A DNA stretch of 64,000 nucleotides from Alterisphingorhabdus sp051668705 (GTDB lineage Bacteria; Pseudomonadota; Alphaproteobacteria; Sphingomonadales; Sphingomonadaceae). The position numbers were made by a program, and so were the translations under genes. The DNA lies in contig NZ_CP196351.1 of NCBI RefSeq assembly GCF_051668705.1, forward strand, positions 2,790,001-2,854,000, given 5' to 3'. Positions 43,730 to 51,726 of the stretch are shown in pieces. The notes below the pieces were generated by a model. The model was given only the letters and a program-made list of their open reading frames with translations, searched no databases and was not told where the DNA came from. The stretch's first letter is position 1. The number at the start of each line of letters is the position of its first letter.

Positions 43730-44989
43730 TTATGCAGAGGCAGAATCGCGCCATGCCCGATAAGATTTCAAGCGTTTGTTGCCGCGCATTCTGTCCGCTA
43801 TCAAAGCAACTATCGGCCATATGCCAGGCTTAGGCGCTTTATTCTGCGCCAGCCGCTCAAGCTGCGCTTTCGTAAGTGCCATATTGGCCAATGCACCCAG
43901 CGTCTGGTTTGACCAGCCACTCTCCGCAACATGGACATCTTTCAGCTGGTCCGCCTTCCATTGATTGGGCAGGTCGGGCGCAAAGGCCAGTGCCCGCGCA
44001 ATGCCGAGCAATGATACGCCAAAACCGGCTTCGTCTTTCTCCAATGCGGCGATGGCTACTGATCGTTTGGTAATGCCGCCTGTGACCATGATAGGCATTT
44101 GTGCCGTGCGCGCGATGCGGCGTGCAAAGTCCACAAAATAGGCTTCACGCTTTATACTGGTCGATCCGTCGGTCGCGCCCTGCATGGCCGGGCTTTCATA
44201 GCTGCCACCTGACAATTCAATGCAATCAACGCCCAGCGGGTTAAGCATCGCAACAACCTGCTCTGCCTCTTCGACAGTAAAGCCGCCTTTCTGAAAATCA
44301 GCGGAGTTAAGTTTGATGCTAACGCAAAACTCTGCACCAACCTTGCCGCGTACCTCTTTGGCTATTGATAGCAATAGGCGCGCTCTGTTTTCTAATGGCC
44401 CGCCCCATTGGTCATCCCGCTTATTGGTCAGGGGCGAAAGAAACTGGCTCAGCAGATAGCCATGGGCGGCATGTATCTGCACTCCGTTAAAGCCGGCTTG
44501 CTCTGCCAATTGCGCAGTATTTCCAAAGCGGGTTATAATGTCCTCAATCTCAGATTGAGACAGCGCCTTGGGCTGTGCCATCAAATGCGAATGCTTGCCC
44601 AGATCCACCGCAACATCGGACGGTGCAACGGCCTGCTCCCCCATATTGGCAAATATCTGCCGGCCCGGATGGTTGATCTGCATCCATATATGTCCGCCAC
44701 CCGAACGCCCTTGTTCGGCCCAATGCGCAAATGCAGCCAGGTTGCTGTCATCCTGCAGCACCACGCCGCCTGGTCCGGTCATAGCATCTGGCGCGACCAT
44801 GACATTGCCTGTGATGATCGTCCCAACGCCGCCATCTGCCCATTGGCGATACAGCGCAAACAAACGCTCGCCCGGCACCTGCCCATAATCCGCAAGATTT
44901 TCTTCCATCGCCGCCTTGGCCAAACGGTTAGGCAGTCTCTGGCCATTGGGTAACGTCAGGCTTTCAAACAGGCTATCGGCATGAGGCAT
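43730..44989 (-). CDS. NADH:flavin oxidoreductase (Old Yellow Enzyme family)
   Basis: 419 residues. TIM-barrel FMN enzyme: LPNRLAKAAMEENLAD, WMQINHPGRQIF, GVQIHAAHGYLLSQFLSPLTNKRDDQWGG and PIMVTGGITKR. Such enzymes reduce activated C=C bonds with NAD(P)H. There is no iron-sulfur/FAD extension, so it is the single-domain form. Role unknown. Confidence 0.88.
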   Translation of the reverse strand: MPHADSLFESLTLPNGQRLPNRLAKAAMEENLADYGQVPGERLFALYRQWADGGVGTIITGNVMVAPDAMTGPGGVVLQDDSNLAAFAHWAEQGRSGGGHIWMQINHPGRQIFANMGEQAVAPSDVAVDLGKHSHLMAQPKALSQSEIEDIITRFGNTAQLAEQAGFNGVQIHAAHGYLLSQFLSPLTNKRDDQWGGPLENRARLLLSIAKEVRGKVGAEFCVSIKLNSADFQKGGFTVEEAEQVVAMLNPLGVDCIELSGGSYESPAMQGATDGSTSIKREAYFVDFARRIARTAQMPIMVTGGITKRSVAIAALEKDEAGFGVSLLGIARALAFAPDLPNQWKADQLKDVHVAESGWSNQTLGALANMALTKAQLERLAQNKAPKPGIWPIVALIADRMRGNKRLKSYRAWRDSASA

Positions 44990-45079
44990 ATTATCATCGC
45001 TTTTTTAGAAGGTCATGGTGGTAACTAAGTTTTATATAGCAACTTAATGACTTTATGCAGGGATTATGTCAAGCAGCTA

Positions 45080-45345
45080 GGCTCAGGATGCATTAATTTC
45101 ACGGGTGCAGCGCCAAAATGACGAAGATATCTGGCGAAAAGGGCCGCCGGGAGGGCTGGTTGCCCTTCCAAGGTCCTTTTTGCCGGAGATCAAAGTCATT
45201 TTGACGTCCTTTCAGGATTTGACCAATTGGCCCTTATGCAGCGTCAGCAAAGCTTGCAATAGTGCCGATATGGCTACGCTTTCCTTCCTCGCCTAAGGGC
45301 CAATTGCTTCAAACTGCACTCCGCGTAATTAATGCATCCTGAGCC
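45080..45345. mobile_element. 266-bp MITE-like element
   Basis: Perfect 19-bp terminal inverted repeats (GGCTCAGGATGCATTAATT at 45080-45098 and its complement at 45327-45345) are flanked on both sides by TA within a CTAG context, which fits insertion at CTAG by an IS5/IS427-type or IS630-type transposase. Similarity continues imperfectly to about position 35 from each end (...CGG...TGCAG). Inside lies a further perfect 13-bp inverted repeat, CAATTGGCCCTTA / TAAGGGCCAATTG. No transposase is encoded, so it is non-autonomous. Confidence 0.75.
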
Positions 45346-45513
45346 TAGGGCAATCCAGCGCTTGCATTATCGCGCGTGCGCTTGTAACGGCCTTGCTTCG
45401 CCAACATAGTTGCGCGAATCGCATTGATAGGCTGGCCAGTTAGGGCTGCCATGTCTGTCACAAATGGAGACTTTCCTCTGACACAGGTCAAAGGAAAATA
45501 GAAAGGAACCAAA

Positions 45514-45717
45514 ATGCCCAAGCTGAAGACCAAAAGTGGTGTGAAGAAACGCTTCAAAATCACCGCAACTGGCAAAGTTAAGCATGGTGTTGCTGGTAAG
45601 CGTCACCGTCTGATGAGCCATAATAGCAAATATATCCGTCAGAACCGTGGCACCAGTGTCGCCAGCGACCCGGATGCACGGACAATCAAAAAATGGGCGC
45701 CTTACGGCTTGCGGTGA
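45514..45717 (+). CDS. rpmI: 50S ribosomal protein L35
   Basis: 67 residues: MPKLKTKSGVKKRFKITATG followed by GKRHRLMSHNSKYIRQNRG, standard L35. AAAGGAACC precedes the ATG. It is followed 39 bases later by rplT. A MITE-like element ends about 170 bases upstream and could affect its promoter region. Confidence 0.97.
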   Translation: MPKLKTKSGVKKRFKITATGKVKHGVAGKRHRLMSHNSKYIRQNRGTSVASDPDARTIKKWAPYGLR

Positions 45718-45756
45718 ACCCGCCCCGATTTGAAATTTTCTGAAAGGATATAGATT

Positions 45757-46119
45757 ATGGCACGCGTCAAACGGGGTGTTACCACCCGCGCCAAACACAA
45801 AAGATTATTAGAACAGGCCAAAGGCTATCGCGGCCGCCGCAAGAACACGATCCGTGTTGCACGCCAGGCAGTCGAAAAAGCCGGCCAATATGCCTATCGC
45901 GACCGTAAGGTTAAGAAGCGCAACTTCCGCAGCTTGTGGATCCAGCGTATTAACGCTGCTGTGCGCGCCGAAGGCATGACCTATGGCACCTTCATGCACG
46001 GTTTGAAAATGACCGATGTTGATCTGGACCGCAAAATGCTGGCCGATCTGGCAATGAACGAACATGCTGTCTTTTTGACCATCGTCAAACAGGCGCAGGA
46101 TGCTCTGGCCAAAGCCTAA
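45757..46119 (+). CDS. rplT: 50S ribosomal protein L20
   Basis: 120 residues: MARVKRGVTTRAKHKRLLEQ then AKGYRGRRKNTIRVARQAVEKA and the globular C-terminus FMHGLKMTDVDLDRKMLADLA. L20 binds 23S rRNA early in assembly. GAAAGGA precedes the ATG. Confidence 0.98.
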   Translation: MARVKRGVTTRAKHKRLLEQAKGYRGRRKNTIRVARQAVEKAGQYAYRDRKVKKRNFRSLWIQRINAAVRAEGMTYGTFMHGLKMTDVDLDRKMLADLAMNEHAVFLTIVKQAQDALAKA

Positions 46120-46144
46120 GCACCCCATCTTGAAGATTAAAGAG

Positions 46145-46177
46145 AGCGCCGACCCGATAAAGGTCCGGCGCTTTTTT
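46145..46177 (+). terminator. Rho-independent terminator of rpmI-rplT
   Basis: AGCGCCG-ACC pairs with GGTCCGGCGCT (one bulged base) around a short loop, followed by six T. It lies 26 bases past the rplT stop. Confidence 0.9.
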
Positions 46178-46228
46178 CTTGTCTGTAGCTGGTCGCTATA
46201 GCTGCATGCGTACACACTACCCGCCTCC

Positions 46229-46255
46229 CGTCATTCCTGCGAAGGCAGGAATCCA
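46229..46255. repeat. 27-bp palindromic repeat, left copy at the GIY-YIG gene
   Basis: Its core ATTCCTGC-GAAG-GCAGGAAT is itself a hairpin with an 8-bp stem. The whole 27 bases recur in perfect inverted orientation at 46616-46642. Repeats of this type are scattered through many proteobacterial genomes. Confidence 0.85.
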
Positions 46256-46268
46256 ACTTATAAGCCAG

Positions 46269-46604
46269 ATGATTATGCTGCATGAATTTAGCCCTATTAC
46301 ATATCTTCTGGCGAGCCACAGATACGGCACTTTATATGTTGGCGTAACTTCCAATCTCATGAAAAGGCTCTATGAACATCGAAATGACGTGATCGACGGG
46401 TTCAGTAAGGATAGAGGCACCAAATTGCTGGTCTGGTTTGAAACCCACAGCACAATGGAAGAAGCAATTATTCGGGAAAAACGGATCAAAAAATGGAAGC
46501 GGCAATGGAAGATAAATCTGATCGAGCAGAATAATCCTGATTGGCGCGATCTGGCGCTGGATTTGGGCTTTGCCAAAATCAAGACAGTGCGTTTGAAAAA
46601 TTAA
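46269..46604 (+). CDS. Small GIY-YIG nuclease-domain protein
   Basis: 111 residues from the ATG at 46269; a longer frame (from 46179) runs through the palindromic repeat and adds the non-homologous peptide PVIPAKAGIQ. Domain motifs: TYLLASHRYGTLYVGVTSNLMKRLYEHRN (GIY-YIG-type Tyr residues and Arg), LVWFE (catalytic-type Glu) and REKRIKKWKRQWKINLIEQNNPDWRDL. Small stand-alone members are widespread and uncharacterised. It is bracketed by two inverted copies of a palindromic repeat, 13 bases before the start and 12 after the stop, and interrupts the rplT-pheS interval. Confidence 0.85.
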   Translation: MIMLHEFSPITYLLASHRYGTLYVGVTSNLMKRLYEHRNDVIDGFSKDRGTKLLVWFETHSTMEEAIIREKRIKKWKRQWKINLIEQNNPDWRDLALDLGFAKIKTVRLKN

Positions 46605-46615
46605 CGGGATGGAGC

Positions 46616-46642
46616 TGGATTCCTGCCTTCGCAGGAATGACG
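46616..46642. repeat. 27-bp palindromic repeat, right copy at the GIY-YIG gene
   Basis: Exact reverse complement of the 27 bases at 46229-46255. Together the two copies frame the GIY-YIG gene tightly. Confidence 0.85.
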
Positions 46643-46701
46643 ACCAAGGATAAAGCGACTGCTATATAACGGCAATGGAATAGAGAAATAACGGGATAGA
46701 T

Positions 46702-47814
46702 ATGAGCGATATTGAAACCATCAGGGATAATTATCTGGCGCAGATAGCCGATGCCGATCTGGCTGCGCTGGAAGATATCCGCGTTGCCGCATTGGGTAAG
46801 CAAGGGGAAATCAGCCTGCTGCTCAAGACATTGGGCAAAATGACGCCGGAAGAACGGCAAAGCGAAGGCCCGCGCATCAATGGCGCGCGCGCTGCGGTGG
46901 CCGATGCCATTACGCTGCGTAAAGAAGCGCTGGAAGACGCAGCATTAGCACAGAAACTGGCAGGTGAGGCGATTGACCTGACCCTATCTGCCCATGATGC
47001 ACCGCGCGGCACCATCCACCCGGTATCGCAGGTGATGGACGAGCTGGCCGAAATTTTCGCCGATCTGGGCTTTGCCGTAGCCACTGGGCCAGAGATTGAA
47101 GATGACTGGCGCAATTTCACTGCGCTTAACATTCCCGAGACGCATCCGGCGCGGGCAATGCATGATACATTCTATTTCCCCGATCAGGATGAGCAAGGCC
47201 GCGAGATGCTGCTGCGCACGCACACATCACCCGTGCAAATCCGCACCATGATGGATGTTGCAAAACGCAGTCAGGGTGCGGGGGAACCGATCCGCATTAT
47301 TGCGCCCGGCCGCACCTATCGCAGCGATAGCGACGCCACGCACACGCCGATGTTCCATCAGGTTGAAGGGCTGGTGATCGACCGCGATATTCATATGGGC
47401 CATTTGAAATGGACGCTGGAAACCTTTGTTCGCGCATTTTTTGAACGCGACGATATTGAGCTGCGCATGCGGCCTAGCTACTTCCCCTTTACAGAGCCTT
47501 CCGCAGAAGTGGACGTTGGCTTTTCGGTTGAGAAGGGCAAGCGGATTATTGGCGGTGACCCCTATGGCGCAAATGGCGGCTGGATGGAGATTTTGGGCAG
47601 CGGCATGGTCCACCCCAAGGTGATCGCCAATTGCGGATTGGACCCGAATGAGTGGCAGGGTTTCGCCTTTGGCTGCGGCATCGACCGGCTGGCCATGCTG
47701 AAATATGGCATGGAAGATTTGCGCGCCTTTTTCGATGGTGATCTGCGCTGGTCTGGCCATTATGGTTTTGGCGCGCTGGACGTCCCCACATTGTCAGGAG
47801 GAGTCGGCGCATGA
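46702..47814 (+). CDS. pheS: Phenylalanine--tRNA ligase, alpha subunit
   Basis: 370 residues. N-terminal coiled coil, then the class II core: HPVSQVMDELAEIFADLGFAVATGPEIEDDWRNFTALN, LLRTHTSPVQIRTM (motif 2 region), FHQVEGLVIDRDIHMGHLK and FGCGIDRLAMLKYG (motif 3). It forms the alpha2beta2 enzyme with PheT, whose gene overlaps by 4 bases. Confidence 0.98.
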   Translation: MSDIETIRDNYLAQIADADLAALEDIRVAALGKQGEISLLLKTLGKMTPEERQSEGPRINGARAAVADAITLRKEALEDAALAQKLAGEAIDLTLSAHDAPRGTIHPVSQVMDELAEIFADLGFAVATGPEIEDDWRNFTALNIPETHPARAMHDTFYFPDQDEQGREMLLRTHTSPVQIRTMMDVAKRSQGAGEPIRIIAPGRTYRSDSDATHTPMFHQVEGLVIDRDIHMGHLKWTLETFVRAFFERDDIELRMRPSYFPFTEPSAEVDVGFSVEKGKRIIGGDPYGANGGWMEILGSGMVHPKVIANCGLDPNEWQGFAFGCGIDRLAMLKYGMEDLRAFFDGDLRWSGHYGFGALDVPTLSGGVGA

Positions 47815-50228
47815 AGTTCACATTAGGCTGGCTAAAAGAGCATCTTGATACAGATGCCGATCTGAACACCATCACCGAAAAGCTAACCGCTATCGGGTTG
47901 GAGCTGGAGGGGATTGAAAACCCTGCTGATAGCTTGCGCGATTTCCGCATTGCCAAGGTTATTGAGGCGGTGCAGCACCCCAATGCGGACAAGCTGCGGC
48001 TATTGAAAGTCGATGATGGCAGCGACAAAGCGCCATGGCAGGTTGTGTGCGGCGCGCCCAATGCGAAAACCGGGCTGATCGGCGTATTTGCGCCGCCAGG
48101 CACCTATGTCCCCGGCGCAGGTTTCACGTTGAAACCAGCGAAAATCCGTGATGTAGAAAGTTTCGGCATGATGTGCTCTGCCCGTGAGATGGAGCTGGGT
48201 GACGAACATGATGGCATTATCGAACTAAACCCGTCAGCAGAAAGCGCGGTTGGCCAAAGCTATCCCGATTATGCCGCCATGGATGATCCGGTCATCGATG
48301 TCTCTGTAACCCCCAATAAGCAGGATTGCATGGGCGTGCGCGGCATAGCCCGTGATCTGGCGGCGGCAGGTTTAGGGACGCTAAAGCCCTTACAAGCGGA
48401 TATGGTAGAAAGATCAGGGTCTGGCCCTGATATCCGTATTGAGGACCATGAAGGCTGTCCCGCATTTTATGGTTGCACCGTGTCCGGCGTCACCAATGGC
48501 GCTGCACCTGAATGGATGCAGCGGCGGCTAAAAGCCATTGGCCAAAACCCGATTTCTGCGCTGGTGGATATCACCAACTATGTGATGTTTGATCTGGGCC
48601 GGCCCCTGCATGTTTATGATATGGCCAAATTGCATGGCCCGTTGGTGGCCCGCAAGGCACAGGTGGGTGAGCGCCTGACTGCATTGAACGGCAAGGAATA
48701 TACGCTAGACGACACAATGACCGTTATCGCCGATGACAAGCATGCGCATGATATTGGCGGCATTATGGGCGGGGAAGATACCGGCGCGGAAGCTGGCACC
48801 ACCAATGTCTTGATCGAATGCGCCTATTTCACGCCAGAAAGCATCGCCCGCACTGGCCAGAAGCTGATGCTGACCAGCGATGCACGGCAACGCTTTGAAC
48901 GCGGCGTTGATCCGGCCTTTTTGGATGATGGACTAGAGATTGCGACCGCTTATGTTGTGGCGCTTTGCGGCGGCAGTGCCAGCGCGATAACCCGCACCGG
49001 TGCTGCGCCAACTGATGCGCATATAGTGCACTATGATCCCGCGCATTGCGCATCTTTGGGCGGCATAACCGTCGCGCCCGATGCACAACAGGTCATTTTG
49101 CAGCGTCTGGGCTTCACTATTGATGCCGCGAAAACGCCATGGTCCATTACCGTGCCAACATGGCGGCGCGATGTGGATGGCAGCGCGGATATTGTCGAAG
49201 AGGTTGTGCGGATTACCGGGCTGGACAGCCTGCCCTCCACCCCATTGCCACGCGCACCGGGCGTCGCCAAACCAACCGCTAGTGCAGCGCAAATGATGGA
49301 GCGGCACGTGCGCCGCGCCGCCGCTGCGCGCGGTCTGAATGAAGCGGTCAACTGGTCCTTTATCTCTGAAAAAGAGGATGCGGCTTTGGGCGGCGACCCA
49401 TCGCCATGGATATTGGCCAACCCGATCTCTGAAGACCTGAAAGTGATGCGCACATCTTTGTTGCCCGGTCTGTTGTCCGCTGCCAAGCGCAACCGTTCGC
49501 GCGGCGCGGCGTCAATCCGTCTTTTCGAAGTCGGGCGGCGCTACTTTAAGGCCGCTGATGGTTCCAGCGATGAACGCGCGACTTTGGGGTTGGTCCTTGC
49601 CGGAGAGGCAACACCGCGCAATTGGCAAAGCGGCAAGGCGCAACATTTTGACCCCTATGCCATTAAGGCAGAGGTTCTGGCGCTGTTGGCAGCCGCTGGC
49701 GCACCCGCCGATAAGTTGATGGTGTTTGCGCATGATGCAGCCGGACCGGGCGCGCATTACCACCCCGGGCAAGCGGCGACATTAAGGCTGGGCCCGAAAA
49801 AAATTCTAGCCAGTTTTGGGGCATTACACCCCAAAACGGCCAAAGCATTCGGCCTTAAAGGCGCGGTTATGGCGGCGGAGATTTTTTTCGATGCCTTTCC
49901 TGCAAAACGCAAAAACGGCCATATGCGCGAGGTGTATGCACCGCCTGCATTACAAGATGTTAAGCGCGACTTTGCCTTTGTGGTGGACGATATGCTGGCT
50001 GCAGAGGATCTGCTCAAGGCCATTCGCGGATCGGACAAAAAAGCCATTGCCGCGGCGCGGATATTCGATGTGTTTACCGGCGATGATGTCGGCACCGGCA
50101 AAAAATCGCTCGCGGTTGAAGTCACTTTGCGCCCCAAAGATGCCAGCTTCACCGATGAGGATTTGCAAGCCATATCGGATAATATCGTCGCCGCAGCAGC
50201 CAAGCAGGGTGGAGCGCTTAGAGGATAG
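47811..50228 (+). CDS. pheT: Phenylalanine--tRNA ligase, beta subunit
   Basis: 805 residues, full length. N-terminal tRNA-binding (EMAP) domain (IAKVIEAVQHPNADKLRLLKVDDG), B3/B4 editing domain (GCTVSGVTNGAAPEWMQRRLKAIGQNPISALVDITNYVMFDLGRPLHVYD), B5 and a C-terminal anticodon-binding FDX domain (PPALQDVKRDFAFVVDD). ATG start overlaps pheS (ATGA). Confidence 0.98.
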   Translation: MKFTLGWLKEHLDTDADLNTITEKLTAIGLELEGIENPADSLRDFRIAKVIEAVQHPNADKLRLLKVDDGSDKAPWQVVCGAPNAKTGLIGVFAPPGTYVPGAGFTLKPAKIRDVESFGMMCSAREMELGDEHDGIIELNPSAESAVGQSYPDYAAMDDPVIDVSVTPNKQDCMGVRGIARDLAAAGLGTLKPLQADMVERSGSGPDIRIEDHEGCPAFYGCTVSGVTNGAAPEWMQRRLKAIGQNPISALVDITNYVMFDLGRPLHVYDMAKLHGPLVARKAQVGERLTALNGKEYTLDDTMTVIADDKHAHDIGGIMGGEDTGAEAGTTNVLIECAYFTPESIARTGQKLMLTSDARQRFERGVDPAFLDDGLEIATAYVVALCGGSASAITRTGAAPTDAHIVHYDPAHCASLGGITVAPDAQQVILQRLGFTIDAAKTPWSITVPTWRRDVDGSADIVEEVVRITGLDSLPSTPLPRAPGVAKPTASAAQMMERHVRRAAAARGLNEAVNWSFISEKEDAALGGDPSPWILANPISEDLKVMRTSLLPGLLSAAKRNRSRGAASIRLFEVGRRYFKAADGSSDERATLGLVLAGEATPRNWQSGKAQHFDPYAIKAEVLALLAAAGAPADKLMVFAHDAAGPGAHYHPGQAATLRLGPKKILASFGALHPKTAKAFGLKGAVMAAEIFFDAFPAKRKNGHMREVYAPPALQDVKRDFAFVVDDMLAAEDLLKAIRGSDKKAIAAARIFDVFTGDDVGTGKKSLAVEVTLRPKDASFTDEDLQAISDNIVAAAAKQGGALRG

Positions 50229-50230
50229 TC

Positions 50231-50782
50231 TTGGCTGATCTGTTTCCCGAAACAGTCCCGCCGGACATTGTCCGCACGGCCCATTTTGTCGGAGATATGC
50301 GGGTATCGCTGACGCGTGACTGGTCAGATGGCCCGCGCGCGCTGGCTATTGGCTGCAACCCTTCTGCCGCAGATGGCAGCAAGGATGACCCCACATCGCG
50401 CTGGTGGAATGCGTGGTTTATGGCCAATGGCTATGGCGGCTATGATGCGATGAACCTCTACCCCTTTTGCACACCGCACCCCAAAGCGTGCCGCGCCTTG
50501 ATCGCAAAACATCCGCGCAAAACCAAAAAGGCGATGGCCAATGTCAACCTGCCCGCTTTGCTGGAAACCGCAGCAAAGGCAGAAACCATATTTGTCTGTT
50601 GGGGCAATATTGCATGGGATCAGCAATGGATTGACCATGTCGTCACCTGTTTGCGTAACGCCACCGCAAAAGAGCTGATGTGTTGGGGCACTACACAGAG
50701 CGGCACGCCCAAACACCCGCTGGCGCGCGGCAAACACCGGATGACTGTACGCCAGAGCGTGATGTCTTGGGGCAAACACTAA
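50231..50782 (+). CDS. DUF1643 domain protein
   Basis: 183 residues from a TTG start 2 bases after the pheT stop. LAIGCNPSAADGSKDDPTSRWWNAWFMANGYGGYDAMNLYPF and VCWGNIAWDQQWIDHV are characteristic of DUF1643, of unknown function but often linked with DNA-modification and phage loci. It is coupled to pheT in this genome and its composition matches the surroundings. Confidence 0.8.
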   Translation: MADLFPETVPPDIVRTAHFVGDMRVSLTRDWSDGPRALAIGCNPSAADGSKDDPTSRWWNAWFMANGYGGYDAMNLYPFCTPHPKACRALIAKHPRKTKKAMANVNLPALLETAAKAETIFVCWGNIAWDQQWIDHVVTCLRNATAKELMCWGTTQSGTPKHPLARGKHRMTVRQSVMSWGKH

Positions 50783-50821
50783 TCACTTGAAGCAATGATA
50801 TAGGGCTGGCACAAGCCGATC

Positions 50822-51718
50822 ATGACCGATCTCATCACGCTTACATCTGATATATTCACCGCGCAGATTAACCCGCATGGCGCAGAGCTTTGGTCGCTTA
50901 AGACGCATGATGGCAAAGAGCTGATGACCGATGCTGATCCGGCCTATTGGAGCGGACGTGCGCCTTTGCTCTTTCCGATTGTGGGCGCGCTAAAGGATGA
51001 CCGTTACCGGATTGGCGACACAGAATATGCATTGGAAAAGCACGGCTTTGCCCGCCGCAGCCCCTTTGTTGTGCGCGAACAGAGCGATGAAAAAGCCGCC
51101 CTGACCCTGTGCGCCAATGATAAGACGCGGCCACTTTACCCCTTTGCCTTTAAATTGCGCATGGCCTTTGCACTGTCTGGCCCGATATTGCAGATGACCG
51201 CAGAAATCAGCAATCGCGGCGATGTGCCCATGCCTTTCAGCTTTGGCTATCACCCCGCTTTTGCCTGGCCCTTGCCCTTTGGCCCCGATGGTGCGGACAG
51301 CGCAAAAGCCGATCACCAGATTGAATTTGCCGCAGATGAGCCCGCACCCATTCGCCGCATCATGCCCGAAACCGGCCTTGTGTTGCCCGAACCTTTCCCC
51401 ACACCAGTAACCGGCAACAGCTTTGCGCCGACGCATGATATGTTTGATGCCGATGCGATGATCTGGGACAATCTGCAAAGCCGTTCGCTCTTATGGGGCG
51501 TGCCCGGTCAACAGCGGCTGAAGATCGACTTTCCTGATACGCCATGGCTGGGCATTTGGCAGAAACCAGGCGCGGGCTATCTGTGTATTGAGCCTTGGGC
51601 TGGCATGGCTGATCCCATTGATTTTATAGGGGATTTTTCTGAAAAGCCTGGCGTCATGACGTTAGAGCCAGAGGAAATGCACAGCTTCCGCCTTAACGTC
51701 ACTTTGGTTGATGTATAG
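50822..51718 (+). CDS. Aldose 1-epimerase family protein
   Basis: 298 residues. Galactose-mutarotase-like beta-sandwich: AQINPHGAELWSLKTHDGKELM, WSGRAPLLFPIVG, LEKHGFARRSPF (catalytic-type His), FSFGYHPAFAWPL (second His) and CIEPWAGMAD (Glu). The type is closer to YeaD/glucose-6-phosphate epimerase-like proteins than to GalM. Confidence 0.88.
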   Translation: MTDLITLTSDIFTAQINPHGAELWSLKTHDGKELMTDADPAYWSGRAPLLFPIVGALKDDRYRIGDTEYALEKHGFARRSPFVVREQSDEKAALTLCANDKTRPLYPFAFKLRMAFALSGPILQMTAEISNRGDVPMPFSFGYHPAFAWPLPFGPDGADSAKADHQIEFAADEPAPIRRIMPETGLVLPEPFPTPVTGNSFAPTHDMFDADAMIWDNLQSRSLLWGVPGQQRLKIDFPDTPWLGIWQKPGAGYLCIEPWAGMADPIDFIGDFSEKPGVMTLEPEEMHSFRLNVTLVDV

Positions 51719-51726
51719 CATCATGA

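Noticed and set aside
46179..46268. Longer start for the GIY-YIG gene
   Set aside because: The extra residues translate a palindromic repeat and the rplT terminator tail, and are not part of the domain.
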